Positions 8,017-17,820 of a stretch of DNA of 64,000 nucleotides are shown in pieces; the stretch's first letter is position 1; each line of letters opens with the position of its first letter. The DNA lies in assembly GCF_016405985.1 (NCBI RefSeq), contig NZ_JAEFCF010000008.1, positions 1-64,000 on the forward strand. The letters are read 5' to 3'. The notes under the pieces are model-generated. The model had not been told where the DNA came from. It searched no databases and was given only the letters and a program-made list of their open reading frames with translations. This DNA is from Paracoccus sp. IB05. GTDB lineage: Bacteria; Pseudomonadota; Alphaproteobacteria; Rhodobacterales; Rhodobacteraceae. Position numbers and translations under genes: made by a program.

Positions 8017-9081
8017 TCAGGCGGCCTTTGGCATCATTGGCACCAGTTTCGCCAGCTTCCGCAGGTTCTGAACGGTGGTAGCCAGGAGGAATTCGTCCTT
8101 CGCGCCGTTCGCCCCCCGCAGGCGCAGGCGGTCGAGCCGCATGATGCGCTTGAGATGGGCGAAGAGCATTTCGACTTTCTTCCTGGCATAGCCTGAAGCT
8201 AAGTAAGCATCCGTCTTCGCCAATCCCCGGGCATAATCCCGGGAATCCTCATGTTTGTGCCGGGCGATCCTGCGGGCCTCGACATTCGGTGTGCATTTCG
8301 GTTTCAGGGCGCAGGCCGCGCAATCATGATTGCTGGCATAGTATCTGGTCGCACCGTCCTTGCAGACCCCGGTTCGCGGCTGACGCATCTCCCGCCAGTA
8401 TTTCTTCAGCTTCTTTCCACCCGGGCAGGTGTATTCGTTGGCTTCTGGATCAAAGGAGAAGGCCGTGGCCGGAAAGGCGCCGTCGCTGCGCTCGGTCTTG
8501 TCGAAGACCGGGATGTGCGGATCGATGCCCTGTTCATCAACCAGCCATCCCAACATCTCGCCCGCTCCATAGGCCGTATCGGCGACCAGCGTTTCGGGAT
8601 GCAGGCCGAATGTGTCCTCGGTGCGCATGAGCATATTGCGCACGGAGCCGACCTCGGCCTGACGCACCGGTGCGGTCGCCTCGACGTCCACGATGCTCGC
8701 ATGCTCCAGATCGACGAGATAGTTGGTGCTGCAGGCAAAACAGTCTTCTTTATTCCTCGCCGTCTTCGCGACAGACAGTTTGCAATTCTCTTTCAGCCAT
8801 TCATTCATGCGGCCGATCAGGACATCATCGGCCAGCACAGTGTTATCGACGCCCAGACTTTTGAGCACCGCGCACAAACGTTTGACCCGCGCATTTTCAG
8901 TCTTATCCCCGACAGCGAGCGCCCGCGTGTCTCGGCGCTCCGGTGCGTCCTGCACCTGCTCCAGCACCACCTTTTGCATCAGCCGGACCTCGTCGCCGCA
9001 CAGGCACCGCGTCCATCCCCGCAACGGCCCGAATTCCTGCCGCCGCAACTCCGCGATCCGCTTTGGCGTCATGCGAAGCAT
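8017..9081 (-). pseudogene. IS1182-type transposase C-terminal half on an unrelated N-terminus
   Basis: From about residue 118 to the end (354 residues in all) the frame is a clear IS1182-family transposase. It shows STNYLVDLEHASIVDVEAT, VADTAYGAGEMLGWLV, IPVFDKTERSDG, CPGGKKLK, a C-x2-C pair, and ARKKVEMLFAHLKRI with the catalytic Glu. The usual N-terminal DUF772 domain and first catalytic Asp are missing. In their place are about 117 residues I cannot identify (MTPKRIAELRRQEFGPLRGW, later DDVLIGRMNEWLKENCKL). The family normally runs to about 450 to 500 residues, so the protein is probably inactive. The joint is in frame, so an in-frame deletion or fusion, rather than simple truncation, made it. 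Confidence 0.7.
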
Positions 9082-9641
9082 TGCCGCTGGCTCCGCATCA
9101 TCCTCCGGAAAGGGGGACGACCGGTTTCCCGGTCTGAGCCATATCGAACAGGGCGCGGATCATCCCCTGCGCTTCCCATCCAGCCATTTTGAATGGTCCG
9201 CGACGACATCCAGCGCAGATGCTTCCATTTGACAAAGCTATTGTTATCGAGGCTTTCATCCCGACTGATTGGATATTGGTCCAGCCCTTCGCCCGTCTCG
9301 ATCGACCTGACAGTCTGGCTCACCCCCCCTTCCGTCACGTCTGCACACAGGCCCTCGATCAGCACGCCCGGCAAATCGCCAACGCGCTCAAGCCGCTGCC
9401 TGCGTTGAGATTTTGAGTCCTCATTCTGCCACGTATCTGTTTCAGCATCGCGGCAGCTGCTGCCCGCCGCGTCGCGGAGCGCGGCAAAAAAAGCCATCCC
9501 ATGCGGAATAGGACCGGTTCACTGAGCCCCCTCCTGATCACAACAGGATGAAGTCGGAACCAGAAAACCCTTGGGCGTTGTATTGTCAGGCCGTCACAAC
9601 GTCCCGTGACCTGTCTGTTGAACTGCCTGATTGACTTCCCG
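9082..9641. other. Gene debris upstream of the transposase fragment
   Basis: Minus-strand frames contain protein-like pieces in two registers (ASALDVVADHSKWLDGKRRG, then MIRALFDMAQTGKPVVPL). They abut the unidentified N-terminus of the chimeric transposase and may belong to the same lost gene. No intact frame and no family recognised. Confidence 0.3.
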
Positions 9642-9767
9642 ACCCGCAAAGAAGCGCGTGCCGACGTCTTCGATTGCATCGCGCGCTTCCTCAACCCGCG
9701 CAGGTGGCATTCGAAACCGGGCTACATCAGCCCTATGGAGTTCGAAGCCCGTGCTTTGCCAGCTTAA
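9642..9767 (+). pseudogene. 3' stub of an IS3-family transposase (orfB)
   Basis: The last 41 codons before a TAA read TRKEARADVFDCIARFLNPR, then RWHSKPGYISPMEFEARA. This is the conserved end of the IS3-family DDE integrase (ATR-x-EA-x2-D-x-FDYI-x-RF-YNP-RR-HS-x-LGY-x-SP-x-EFE). Upstream of 9642 the frame loses similarity within about 15 codons, so only the 3' end survives. Confidence 0.7.
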
Positions 9768-9926
9768 CCCGCCGTCCACGAAACCGGCAGCAGCTCAGGG
9801 CGCCTCTTCGGGAATCAGCTACTCTTCACGCGCGGCCCATTCTTTGGCGGCGGTCTTTGCTGGGAAGACCCTGGACAGACGGCGTCTCTGGCGGGCGGCT
9901 TCGGCACGGCAGCTACCTCATGGGAG
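9768..9926. other. Short intergenic stretch after the IS3 stub
   Basis: No gene recognised. The 128-codon plus frame that runs through here starts inside the IS3 stub in another register and is a shadow. No inverted-repeat end of the IS element could be found by eye. Confidence 0.3.
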
Positions 9927-10100
9927 TTTTCCGAATCTGGCCATTTGCGCATATGCGGTTTCCATGCGTAAGAGCATCGGAAAGACTAGGAAAATGACAC
10001 AAATCGCGAAACGCTGAAACGAAAAAACCCCCGGATTTCCCATATCTGGCGGGAAACCGGGGGTTCTTCAAACTGATCTGGTGCGGATGAAAAGACTCGA
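9927..10100 (-). repeat. Right copy of the tRNA-Leu 3'-end direct repeat (att-like)
   Basis: This is the copy attached to the intact tRNA-Leu gene. It includes the tRNA 3' end (10079-10100), the terminator hairpin just beyond it (near-perfect AACCCCCGG...CCGGGGGTT arms, about 10024-10066) and further downstream flank. It matches 2792-2970 in the same orientation. The two copies bracket about 7.1 kb that contains no identifiable integrase. Confidence 0.7.
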
Positions 10101-10165
10101 ACTTTCACTCCGGTTAAGGAACAGCGACCTCAACGCTGCGCGTCTACCAATTCCGCCACATCCGC
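10079..10165 (-). tRNA. tRNA-Leu, anticodon GAG
   Basis: Read on the minus strand, an acceptor stem starting GCGGATG pairs with CATCCGC near the 3' end, followed by discriminator A and an encoded CCA (complement of 10079-10081). The anticodon arm is CAGCG-TTGAGGT-CGCTG, so the anticodon is GAG (codons CTC/CTT). A long variable arm follows, as usual for leucine tRNAs (87 nt with CCA). The T loop shows GTTCGAGTC. A strong terminator hairpin lies directly downstream. Confidence 0.95.
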
Positions 10166-10500
10166 ATTTTCAGATCAGCTGGCGGGTATTTAGCTTTACT
10201 CTCGGGCGAAGGAAAGAGGTAATTTCAACTTTCTCAGGCCTGAGATGAACTTTCTTCGCGCCGCTAGTTTTTCAGCCTTTCCGAAGGGTTATCTCAGGAT
10301 CATGCCCCTGCCTGACGCCTTGCTTCGGTCTTTGCCGGAACTGCGGTCTGCGCTGCCACCCGCTTGTTGCCTGCGCCACCTGGTTCATGGCAAAAGAGAG
10401 GTGCCAGGGCAGGCTGACCTCTGGCCTGCGCCCTGCCCGCCTGATGCCCGCCCGATGCGCACCACCTGTCCCGTCTCTCAACCGCCGGAAGGCCCCTGTC
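10166..10500. other. Intergenic between tRNA-Leu and lipB
   Basis: This must hold the minus-strand tRNA promoter and the plus-strand lipB promoter, but I cannot place convincing -35/-10 pairs. A longer frame reaching back from lipB to 10387 exists; its first 38 codons look non-coding. Confidence 0.4.
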
Positions 10501-11178
10501 GTGACCGAATGGACCCATATTCCCGGCCTTGCGCCCTATACCGAGACGCTTGAGCGGATGGAGGCGCGGGCCGGCGCCATCGCCGCCGGCGCAGCGGATG
10601 AGGCGGTCTGGCTGCTGGAACATCCGCCGCTCTATACGGCCGGCACTTCGGCGCGTCCGGCGGATCTGGTGCAACCCGACCGTTTCCCGGTCTTTGCCGC
10701 CGGGCGTGGCGGGCAATATACCTATCACGGGCCCGGCCAGCGGGTGATCTATACCATGCTGGATCTGAAGAAACGCGGCGGCCCGAATGGCGGCGATGTG
10801 CGCTGTTTCGTGCGCGCACTGGAGCGTTGGGTGATCGATACGCTTGCCGAATTTGGCGTGAAGGGCGAGATCCGCCCCGGCCGCGTCGGCGTCTGGGTCA
10901 CGCGCCCCGACCGCCCGCCTGGCCCCGATGGCAGCCCGGCCGAGGATAAAATCGCGGCCATCGGCATCAAGATCCGCAGAGGTGTCAGCTTTCACGGCAT
11001 CTCGATCAATGTCGAGCCGGATCTGTCGCATTTCACCGGCATCGTGCCCTGCGGCATCCAGGACCACGGGGTGACAAGCCTTGTCGATCTCGGCCTGCCG
11101 GTCAGCCTGCACGATCTCGACGCGGCGCTGATGCGCCATTTTGAACCCGCTTTCACTTTTGCCTGTGCCACCGCCTGA
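10501..11178 (+). CDS. lipB: Octanoyl-ACP:protein octanoyltransferase (lipoate biosynthesis)
   Basis: LipB moves the octanoyl group from acyl carrier protein to the lipoyl domains of enzymes such as pyruvate dehydrogenase, the first step before LipA adds sulfur. The family signature [12 protein letters not shown] is at residues 69-80. The acyl-carrying cysteine is C184 (in [13 protein letters not shown]) and the catalytic lysine is K157 (in AAIGIK). I chose the GTG at 10501 (225 residues), preceded by GGAAGG at spacing 8. The frame extends upstream to an ATG at 10387, but those codons do not resemble LipB. It is the first clearly core gene right of the tRNA. Confidence 0.92.
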   Translation: MTEWTHIPGLAPYTETLERMEARAGAIAAGAADEAVWLLEHPPLYTAGTSARPADLVQPDRFPVFAAGRGGQYTYHGPGQRVIYTMLDLKKRGGPNGGDVRCFVRALERWVIDTLAEFGVKGEIRPGRVGVWVTRPDRPPGPDGSPAEDKIAAIGIKIRRGVSFHGISINVEPDLSHFTGIVPCGIQDHGVTSLVDLGLPVSLHDLDAALMRHFEPAFTFACATA

Positions 11179-11675
11179 TCGGCGCCTGTGTCAGGCTGCC
11201 GCTCTGGAAGGGCGTCCGATGCGCGCCTGGCTGGAACATGTCCGCCAGACCGGAAACCTCCCGCTCGCCAAAGGCGCATCCGACGGCGTGACCCACACGG
11301 ATCGCACACCGCCCGGGCAGGTCTTTCGCGCCACTATCACGGCCTGCGCCGGCACCGGGTTCGCGCCCCGCATCAGCGAGGTGTCACCGCCATCGCCCCG
11401 ACACCTGGCCGCACTCCGGACAGCTCGCGCGGCGCGCAAAGCGCCCCGGATGAAAGTGCGTGCCTCCCCCCACCCGCCTCTGTGGCCAGACCGAAGCCGA
11501 TATTCCCGATCTCGCCGCAGCTTCAGTCGCCTCCCTCCCCATGAAGGGCAATCCGGCTGCTCTCACCGGCGCCCTGCCGAAACACATCCTTCGTCGGGCA
11601 GCGTGATTTTGAATTCACCTGTCCATATATATCCCGCGGGTGCGGCGGCAGCGCCTGCGGCCTGAGCAAATACCA
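11179..11675. other. Intergenic, no gene recognised
   Basis: About 500 bases between the convergent lipB and pntB. Several open frames cross it in both directions, as is common at this GC content, but none has a ribosome binding site or a recognisable domain. It could be a decayed gene. Confidence 0.4.
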
Positions 11676-11703
11676 AAAGGGCCGCCCCGAAGGGCGGCCC
11701 TTT
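11676..11703 (-). terminator. Terminator of pntAB
   Basis: A perfect 12-bp stem (AAAGGGCCGCCC, 11676-11687, with its complement 11692-11703) has a 4-nt loop. It gives a T-rich tail in minus-strand RNA, 26 bases after the pntB stop codon. Confidence 0.85.
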
Positions 11704-11729
11704 CAATTCAAACCACGCAGCCTGCCCGC

Positions 11730-13238
11730 TCAGTCGAGCATCGGCAGCAGCTGGTCGATCGACTTTTTCGCATCGCCATAGAACATTCGCGTATTCTCTT
11801 TGTAGAAGAGCGGGTTCTCGATGCCGGAATAGCCGGTGCCCTGGCCGCGTTTCGACACAAACACCTGCCGCGCCTTCCAGACCTCCAGCACCGGCATGCC
11901 GGCGATGGGCGAGTTCGGATCTTCCTGCGCCGCCGGGTTCACGATGTCATTCGAGCCAATCACGATCACCACATCGGTCTCGGGGAAGTCCTCATTGATC
12001 TCGTCCATTTCCAGAACGATGTCATAAGGCACCTTCGCCTCGGCCAGCAGCACGTTCATATGGCCCGGCAGACGGCCCGCGACCGGGTGAATGGCGAAAC
12101 GCACATTCTTGCCACGGGCGCGCAGTTTGCGGGTCAGTTCCGACACCGATTGCTGCGCCTGAGCCACCGCCATGCCGTAACCCGGCACGATGATCACCGA
12201 ATCCGCGTCATTCAGCGCCGAAGCCACACCATCGGCATCAATCGCCACCTGCTCGCCCGAGATCTCCATCGCCGGGCCGGTGGTGCCACCGAAACCGCCA
12301 AGGATCACCGAGACGAAGGACCGGTTCATCGCCTTACACATGATATAGCTCAGGATCGCCCCCGAAGAGCCGACCAGCGCGCCGACCACGATCAGCAGAT
12401 CATTCGACAGCGAGAAGCCAATCGCTGCCGCCGCCCAGCCGGAATAGCTGTTCAGCATCGACACAACGACCGGCATATCCGCGCCGCCGATCCCCATGAT
12501 CAGGTGGTACCCGATGAACAAAGCCGCCAGCGTCATCACAGCAAGCGCCCAGAACGAGCCCGTTTGCAGATAGACCACCAGCATCACCAGCGAGATCAGC
12601 GCGGCAGATGCGTTCAGCACATGGCCGCCCGGAAGTTTCTTCGCCTTGCCATCGACGCGGCCCGCAAGCTTGCCGAACGCAATGACCGAGCCGGTGAAGG
12701 TCACCGCGCCGATGAAGACGCCAAGGAAGGTCTCGACCCGCAGGATCGAGATTTCGGCGGCGGATTTACCAATCAGGGTCGCGACAAAACCCGAAGGTGG
12801 ATTGGTGACCAAATCCTCCATCGCGGCCAGCGCAGCCAGATCAACGTCGCCGCCGGCTGCGTGGCTGATTGTCTGGTCCAGCAAATCGCTGATCAGCGGA
12901 ACGATTTTAGCCAATTCAATATGGGTGTTGTAGCCGATGAATACGGCCGCCAGCCCCACCAGCGAGTGCATCGCCGCCACGAGCTGCGGCATTTCGGTCA
13001 TCTGGACGCGCTGTGCGACCACATAGCCCGCCGCACCGCCAGCGGCGATCAGCAGCGCCGAAAGCCACCACAGGCCAGCGCCCGGGCCGACCAGCGTGGC
13101 GACAACCGCCAGCGCCATGCCGGTGATCCCATACCAGACCGCGCGTTTCGCGCTTTCCTGGTTGGAGAGCCCGCCAAGCGAGAGGATGAAAAGAACAGCC
13201 GCGACAACATAGGCGGCGGTGGTGAAACCAAGATGCAT
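11730..13238 (-). CDS. pntB: Proton-translocating NAD(P)+ transhydrogenase, beta subunit
   Basis: PntB carries the NADP(H)-binding domain III and most of the membrane channel of the inner-membrane transhydrogenase, which uses the proton gradient to make NADPH from NADH. The 502-residue protein has about nine membrane helices in residues 1-310. A soluble Rossmann-like domain follows, with the NADP-binding [12 protein letters not shown] at about 351-362 and the conserved [13 protein letters not shown] loop. It is somewhat longer than E. coli PntB (462) because of extra loop sequence around the [19 protein letters not shown] segment. The gap to pntA is only 15 bases, so the two form an operon. 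Confidence 0.95.
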   Translation of the reverse strand: MHLGFTTAAYVVAAVLFILSLGGLSNQESAKRAVWYGITGMALAVVATLVGPGAGLWWLSALLIAAGGAAGYVVAQRVQMTEMPQLVAAMHSLVGLAAVFIGYNTHIELAKIVPLISDLLDQTISHAAGGDVDLAALAAMEDLVTNPPSGFVATLIGKSAAEISILRVETFLGVFIGAVTFTGSVIAFGKLAGRVDGKAKKLPGGHVLNASAALISLVMLVVYLQTGSFWALAVMTLAALFIGYHLIMGIGGADMPVVVSMLNSYSGWAAAAIGFSLSNDLLIVVGALVGSSGAILSYIMCKAMNRSFVSVILGGFGGTTGPAMEISGEQVAIDADGVASALNDADSVIIVPGYGMAVAQAQQSVSELTRKLRARGKNVRFAIHPVAGRLPGHMNVLLAEAKVPYDIVLEMDEINEDFPETDVVIVIGSNDIVNPAAQEDPNSPIAGMPVLEVWKARQVFVSKRGQGTGYSGIENPLFYKENTRMFYGDAKKSIDQLLPMLD

Positions 13239-13253
13239 CTGTTTCCCCCTCCC

Positions 13254-14828
13254 TTACGACTTCTGGAACATGGCGAGCATGCGCCGTGTGACGAGGAAAC
13301 CGCCGAAGATATTCACCCCGGCCATCAGGACTGAGAGAGCCCCCAGGACGATCACCAGCCAGTTGCCCGAGCCGATCTGCAACAAAGCGCCAAGGATGAT
13401 GATCGACGAGATCGCATTGGTGATCGCCATCAGGGGCGTGTGCAGCGAATGCGCCACATTCCAGATCACCTGGAACCCGATGAAGCAGGAAAGCACAAAG
13501 ACGATAAAATGCGACATGAAGCTTGCGGGCGCATAAAGCCCTGCGAGCAGCAGAAGCCCGCCACCCACCGCCAGCAGCGTGAACTGGTTGCGGGTTTGTG
13601 CTTTGAACGCAGCCACTTCTGCGGCGCGCTTCTCTTCCGCTGTGAGCTCTTTCGCGGCCTCTTTCGGCTTTTGAACCGCGATGGCCGCGATCTTTGGCGG
13701 CGGCGGCGGGAAAGTGATCTCGCCTGCCTTTGCGACGGTCGCGCCACGGATCACGTCATCTTCCATATTATGGTTGATGACCCCATCCTTACCCGGCGTA
13801 AGATCGGCCAGCATGTGACGGATGTTGTTGGAATAAAGGTTCGACGCCTGGGTCGCCATCCGCGAGGGGAAGTCGGTATAGCCCACAATCGTCACGCCAT
13901 TGGCGGTGACGATCTTCTGGTCGGGAACCGTCAGATCGCAATTGCCGCCACGTTCCGCCGCAAGATCGATGATGACCGAGCCGCGCTTCATCAGCCCGAC
14001 CATATCCTCGGTCCAGAGCTTCGGCGCCGGCCGGCCCGGGATCAGCGCGGTGGTGATCACGATGTCGATTTCCGGCGCGAGTTCGCGGAATTTCTTCAGC
14101 TGCGCGTCGCGGAATTCCGGCGAAGACGGGGCCGCATAGCCGCCGGTCGCAGCCCCATCGGTCTGCGCTTCGGTGAACTCGAGATAGACGAATTCGGCGC
14201 CCATCGAATTGATCTGCTCGGCCACTTCGGGCCGCACGTCGAAGGCATAGGTGATCGCGCCCAGCGAGACAGAGGCGCCAATCGCCGCAAGACCCGCGAC
14301 GCCCGCCCCCACCACCAGCACTTTCGCCGGCGGCACCTTGCCCGCCGCCGTCACCTGGCCGGTGAAGAAGCGCGGGAAGTTGTTCGCGGCCTCGATCACC
14401 GCACGGTAGCCGGCGATATTGGCCATCGACGACAGCGCATCCATCTTCTGAGCGCGGCTGATCCGGGGGACCATATCCATCGCGACGGCAGTGACGCCCT
14501 TCGCTTTGGCCTGCTCCAGCAGCTCGGGGTTCTGTGCCGGCCAGAAGAACGAGATCACCGTCTCGCCCTCATGCAGCAGGTCAAGTTCGGCCGGTTCCGG
14601 CCCGCGCACTTTCACGACCACATCCGACGCATCCGCCACCGCTTGCGCCGAAGGCAGCACGGCGACACCGGCAGCCTTATAGGCCTCATCGGTGAACCCC
14701 GCATTGGTCCCGGCGCCAGTCTCGATCAGACAGTCGTGACCCAGCTTCTGCAGCTGCAACGCGGAATCCGGAGTCATCGCAACCCGGTTCTCTCCCGCGA
14801 AAATCTCTTTCAAGGCACCAATTTTCAA
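13254..14828 (-). CDS. pntA: Proton-translocating NAD(P)+ transhydrogenase, alpha subunit (full length)
   Basis: PntA binds NAD(H) (domain I) and adds membrane helices. The 524-residue form is the undivided, E. coli-like subunit: domain I with GAGVAGLAA at 174-182, the mobile loop near [14 protein letters not shown], a Lys/Glu-rich linker (about 395-415), and four C-terminal membrane helices. The frame is open far upstream (to 16397), but the protein clearly starts [17 protein letters not shown] take the TTG at 14828, with GGGGGAG 8 bases before it; there is no ATG or GTG near. The promoter region is shared with kynU and holds two copies of a GCAAT-N3-ATTGC palindrome. Confidence 0.93.
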   Translation of the reverse strand: MKIGALKEIFAGENRVAMTPDSALQLQKLGHDCLIETGAGTNAGFTDEAYKAAGVAVLPSAQAVADASDVVVKVRGPEPAELDLLHEGETVISFFWPAQNPELLEQAKAKGVTAVAMDMVPRISRAQKMDALSSMANIAGYRAVIEAANNFPRFFTGQVTAAGKVPPAKVLVVGAGVAGLAAIGASVSLGAITYAFDVRPEVAEQINSMGAEFVYLEFTEAQTDGAATGGYAAPSSPEFRDAQLKKFRELAPEIDIVITTALIPGRPAPKLWTEDMVGLMKRGSVIIDLAAERGGNCDLTVPDQKIVTANGVTIVGYTDFPSRMATQASNLYSNNIRHMLADLTPGKDGVINHNMEDDVIRGATVAKAGEITFPPPPPKIAAIAVQKPKEAAKELTAEEKRAAEVAAFKAQTRNQFTLLAVGGGLLLLAGLYAPASFMSHFIVFVLSCFIGFQVIWNVAHSLHTPLMAITNAISSIIILGALLQIGSGNWLVIVLGALSVLMAGVNIFGGFLVTRRMLAMFQKS

Positions 14829-14877
14829 AGTGCGTTCTCCCCCTTCTTCTGAGCAGGCGCAGTCCCAATAGCATCCG

Positions 14878-14921
14878 GCAATAAAATTACAATCCATACT
14901 TTTGGCTTGCAATTTTATTGC
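14878..14921. promoter_or_regulatory. Twin operator between pntA and kynU
   Basis: Two 13-bp sites, GCAATAAAATTAC (14878-14890) and GCAATTTTATTGC (14909-14921), each fit the palindrome GCAAT-N3-ATTGC (the first with one mismatch). Their centres are 31 bp apart, three helical turns. Together they also form a larger inverted repeat. They start 50 bases before the pntA start codon, in a stretch much richer in A/T than its surroundings. The cognate regulator is unknown; none is encoded next to it. Confidence 0.55.
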
Positions 14922-15194
14922 GCGGCATTGTGACGCAGGATCACGAAAGCGTAATCTGCGGCGGACTTTTCCCTTACCCGGCGGAAAGTGCAAGCGCTTT
15001 ACGACGCTTTGGGAGGGAAAAACGCCCCATCCGTTCGGGCAGGTTTCGCCGCTAGCGCTAACAGATGCCGAATGGCCCCGTCCGGGCCTGCCACCCGCAC
15101 CCTGATCCCGGATTTCGGAGCCTGTCTTCCCTGGGTCACTGGCATATTTGCCCCCGACATGCGAGACCGGAACAGGCAGATGGGAGAAACGCCG
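14922..15194. other. kynU upstream region
   Basis: The kynU frame is open through here to 14988, but the sequence before 15159 reads like non-coding DNA. It is probably a 5' leader about 250 bases long. No riboswitch fold was recognised. Confidence 0.3.
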
Positions 15195-16391
15195 TTGCGC
15201 ACTGATTTCAAAGCAACCAGGGCCATGTTCGACCTTCCCGAGGGGGTGGTCTATCTGGATGGCAATTCGCTCGGGCCGCTGCCGAAAGCGGTCGCGGCGC
15301 GGGTGGCTGAAACGGTAACTGCCGAATGGGGCCAGATGCTGATCCGCGCCTGGAATGAGGCGAAATGGATGGAGATGCCCTCGCGCGTTGGCGACCGCGT
15401 CGGGCGCCTGATTGGCGCCGAGCCAGGCTCGGTTGTGATGGGCGATACGCTTTCGATCAAGGTCTGGCAGGCGCTGGCCGCAGGCCTGGATATGGTGCCT
15501 GACCGGCGGGTGATCCTGTCGGATACCGGCAATTTCCCCTCTGATCTCTATATTGCCCAGGGGCTGACCGGGATGCTCGGGCCGGATTACAGCCTGAAGA
15601 CCGTCGCGCCCGAAGAGGTGGCAGGCGCCATCGACGGGACCATTGCGGTCGTGATGATCACCGAGACCGATTACCGCACCGGGCGGCGCCATAACATGGC
15701 GGAACTTGCGCGGATCGCCCATGCAAACGGCGCGCTGCTGGTCTGGGATCTGGCGCATTCCGCCGGCGCTTTCCCGGTGGAACTCGCCCGGGATGGTGCC
15801 GATTTCGCGGTCGGCTGCACCTATAAATACCTCAATTCCGGCCCCGGCGGCCCGGCCTTCATCTATGTTGCCCCCCGCCATCAGGCGCGGGCGCGCCCGG
15901 GGCTTTCGGGCTGGATGGGTCACGAATCGCCTTTCGCCTTTGACCTCGACTACCGCCCCGGCCAGGGGATCGAGCGGATGCGCGTCGGCACGCCGCCGAT
16001 CCTCCAGCTTGCCGCGCTGGATGCCGCGCTGGACGTCTGGGAGGGGGTCGATCCTGAGGACCTGCGCCGGGTCTCGCTTGAGTTGCAGGACCAGTTCATT
16101 GCGGGTGTCGAGGCCGCCTGCCCCGAGCTGAGCCTCGCCACGCCCCGCGATCACGCGATGCGCAGCAGCCAGGTCAGTTTCCGCCATCCCGAGGGCTATG
16201 CGATCATGCAGGCGCTGATCGCCGAAGGGGTGATCGGCGATTTTCGTGCCCCGGATATCCTGCGATTCGGCTTCACACCGCTGTATATCGCCCAGGATGA
16301 CGTGGCGCGGGCCGTTGAAATCCTTGCCCGCATCATGGCAGAGCGCCGCTGGGACCGTCCGGAATTCCGGATTCGCGGCAAGGTGACCTGA
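15195..16391 (+). CDS. kynU: Kynureninase (tryptophan degradation)
   Basis: KynU is a PLP enzyme that cleaves L-kynurenine to anthranilate and L-alanine. Counting from a TTG at 15195 (GGGAG 8 bases upstream) the protein is 398 residues, close to the family norm. [11 protein letters not shown] is at 20-30, the cofactor-binding [14 protein letters not shown] near 184-197, and the PLP lysine K211 lies in [13 protein letters not shown]. The C-terminal [12 protein letters not shown] and [10 protein letters not shown] are also typical. In-frame ATGs at 15159 and 15180 are alternative starts. No kynA or kynB is in the window. Confidence 0.92.
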   Translation: MRTDFKATRAMFDLPEGVVYLDGNSLGPLPKAVAARVAETVTAEWGQMLIRAWNEAKWMEMPSRVGDRVGRLIGAEPGSVVMGDTLSIKVWQALAAGLDMVPDRRVILSDTGNFPSDLYIAQGLTGMLGPDYSLKTVAPEEVAGAIDGTIAVVMITETDYRTGRRHNMAELARIAHANGALLVWDLAHSAGAFPVELARDGADFAVGCTYKYLNSGPGGPAFIYVAPRHQARARPGLSGWMGHESPFAFDLDYRPGQGIERMRVGTPPILQLAALDAALDVWEGVDPEDLRRVSLELQDQFIAGVEAACPELSLATPRDHAMRSSQVSFRHPEGYAIMQALIAEGVIGDFRAPDILRFGFTPLYIAQDDVARAVEILARIMAERRWDRPEFRIRGKVT

Positions 16392-16453
16392 GGTCAACTG
16401 CGCCCGGATCCGGCGCTGCCGGGCGTAAATGAATACCAGATGCGGGAAATTTG

Positions 16454-16472
16454 GCCGGGAAGCCGGCTTTTT
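16454..16472 (+). terminator. Possible terminator of kynU
   Basis: A short GCCGG/CCGGC stem is followed by TTTTT, about 60 bases after the kynU stop. The stem is short, so this is a moderate call. Confidence 0.45.
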
Positions 16473-16623
16473 CTCACGTTTCTGTGTTCACATCAGAGTG
16501 TCTCGCCCATCACGGGACTTGACCTGCGGGCCTTGCTCCCCCACTGAAAAGCGAAGGAAATCAGTCGGCCCCTTAATCGGGTCCGGATGAAATATCCGTG
16601 TGAAAATTTATTGCGAGATCCAG

Positions 16624-17709
16624 ATGCGAATGACCGGTTTCGTCGCCCCGCTGCGCGGTATCGCGACCAGCCCCGCCAAAGCCGTGCTGCTTGCGGCAAT
16701 GCTGCTTTCGGCCTGTGTCGATACGATGACCAGCACCGACGCCAAAGACCAGCCCGCAGCCCAGCTTATTGAACAGCCCGCGATCAGCACGGATCCGACG
16801 ATCTATGCCGCGCGCTCTGACGGGACCTTCACCGTTCCCGGCCTGCCGGTCGAACAGATCCCCGAGGCCTATCGCCGCCAGGTCGTCGATTACCCGACCG
16901 ATCTCGCGCCGGGCACCATCGTGATCGACCCGACACCGCGCTTCCTTTACTATGTGCTCGGCAAGAACAAGGCGCTGCGCTATGGCATCGCTGTGGGCGC
17001 CGAGGGCTTTGGCTGGTCGGGCGAATCCATCGTCGCAAACAAGCGGCAATGGCCGACCTGGACGCCTCCGGCCGAGATGATTGCCCGCAAGCCCTCGCTT
17101 GAGAAATGGCGGAGCGGTCAGCCGGGCGGCCCGAGCAACCCGCTGGGCTCGCGCGCGATCTATCTGACCTCGGGCGGCCGCGATTATGGCTACCGCATCC
17201 ACGGCACCCCGGAATGGAAGTCGATCGGCCGTAATGCCTCTTCGGGTTGTTTCCGGATGATCAACCAGGATGTGATGGACCTTTATGAGCGCATCAAAGG
17301 CGGCGAGCGGGTGATCACCCTGACCTCGACCGGCGCGATGCCGACCGGTCTCAACATCCCCAAACCGGTGGCCCCGAAAAAAGCGGCTGCGCCGAAGAAA
17401 GCGGCGGCAACGCCTGCCGTGCTGCCGATGATCGGCCCGGCTTTGCCCGGCGCACCTGCCCCGGCGACGCCTGGTGCCGCAACGCCGGCAGCCGCGCCCG
17501 CTCCGGTGGTGCCCGCTCCGGTGGTGCCCGCTCCGGTGGTGCCCGCGGATACCTTCACCGTGACCGAACCCGCGGCACCTGCCGCTCCGGCAGCGCCGCA
17601 ACCGGCTGCCAGTGAGGCCCCGGCTGCGCCGGCCGCTTCGGCTCCGGCGGTTGTGACGCCTGCCCCCGCGGCTCCGGCCTGCACCGGCACCGACTGCCCG
17701 GCAAACTGA
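16624..17709 (+). CDS. L,D-transpeptidase lipoprotein (YkuD family) with Pro/Ala-rich tail
   Basis: The enzyme forms 3-3 peptidoglycan cross-links or attaches proteins to the wall, acting in the periplasm. Residues 21-31 (VLLAAMLLSAC) are a signal peptide with a lipobox, so C31 should be lipidated. The YkuD catalytic core spans about 96-236, with H193 in RIHGTPEW and the nucleophile C209 in SSGCFRM. The last 110 residues (250-361) are low-complexity Pro/Ala/Lys and include three exact copies of a 15-base unit encoding APVVP; they may span the cell wall or be disordered. I start at the ATG at 16624; a GTG at 16600 and an ATG at 16630 are possible. Confidence 0.88.
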   Translation: MRMTGFVAPLRGIATSPAKAVLLAAMLLSACVDTMTSTDAKDQPAAQLIEQPAISTDPTIYAARSDGTFTVPGLPVEQIPEAYRRQVVDYPTDLAPGTIVIDPTPRFLYYVLGKNKALRYGIAVGAEGFGWSGESIVANKRQWPTWTPPAEMIARKPSLEKWRSGQPGGPSNPLGSRAIYLTSGGRDYGYRIHGTPEWKSIGRNASSGCFRMINQDVMDLYERIKGGERVITLTSTGAMPTGLNIPKPVAPKKAAAPKKAAATPAVLPMIGPALPGAPAPATPGAATPAAAPAPVVPAPVVPAPVVPADTFTVTEPAAPAAPAAPQPAASEAPAAPAASAPAVVTPAPAAPACTGTDCPAN

Positions 17710-17753
17710 GGCCCTCTCACGCGGTCCGGCCACACGCCGGATCGCGTCAAACG

Positions 17754-17783
17754 AAAAAGGCCGCCTTTCGGGGCGGCCTTTTT
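17754..17783 (+). terminator. Terminator of the L,D-transpeptidase gene (probably bidirectional)
   Basis: A 12-bp stem (AAAAAGGCCGCC, 17754-17765, with 17772-17783) is followed by T-rich sequence, 45 bases after the stop. The A/T-flanked arms would also serve the minus-strand isomerase gene ending at 17821. Confidence 0.85.
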
Positions 17784-17820
17784 CATATCCGGAGGGCGCC
17801 AGGTTCAGCCGGACCCGGTT

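Noticed and set aside
11640-13334. A 564-codon plus-strand frame rich in Arg and His
   Set aside because: Antisense to pntB, which has membrane helices and the NADP motif.
13440-14852. A 470-codon plus-strand frame
   Set aside because: Antisense to pntA; same composition as other shadows.
14829-16397. Upstream extension of the pntA frame to about 1047 codons
   Set aside because: PntA begins at [10 protein letters not shown]. The extension is antisense to kynU and covers the divergent promoter.
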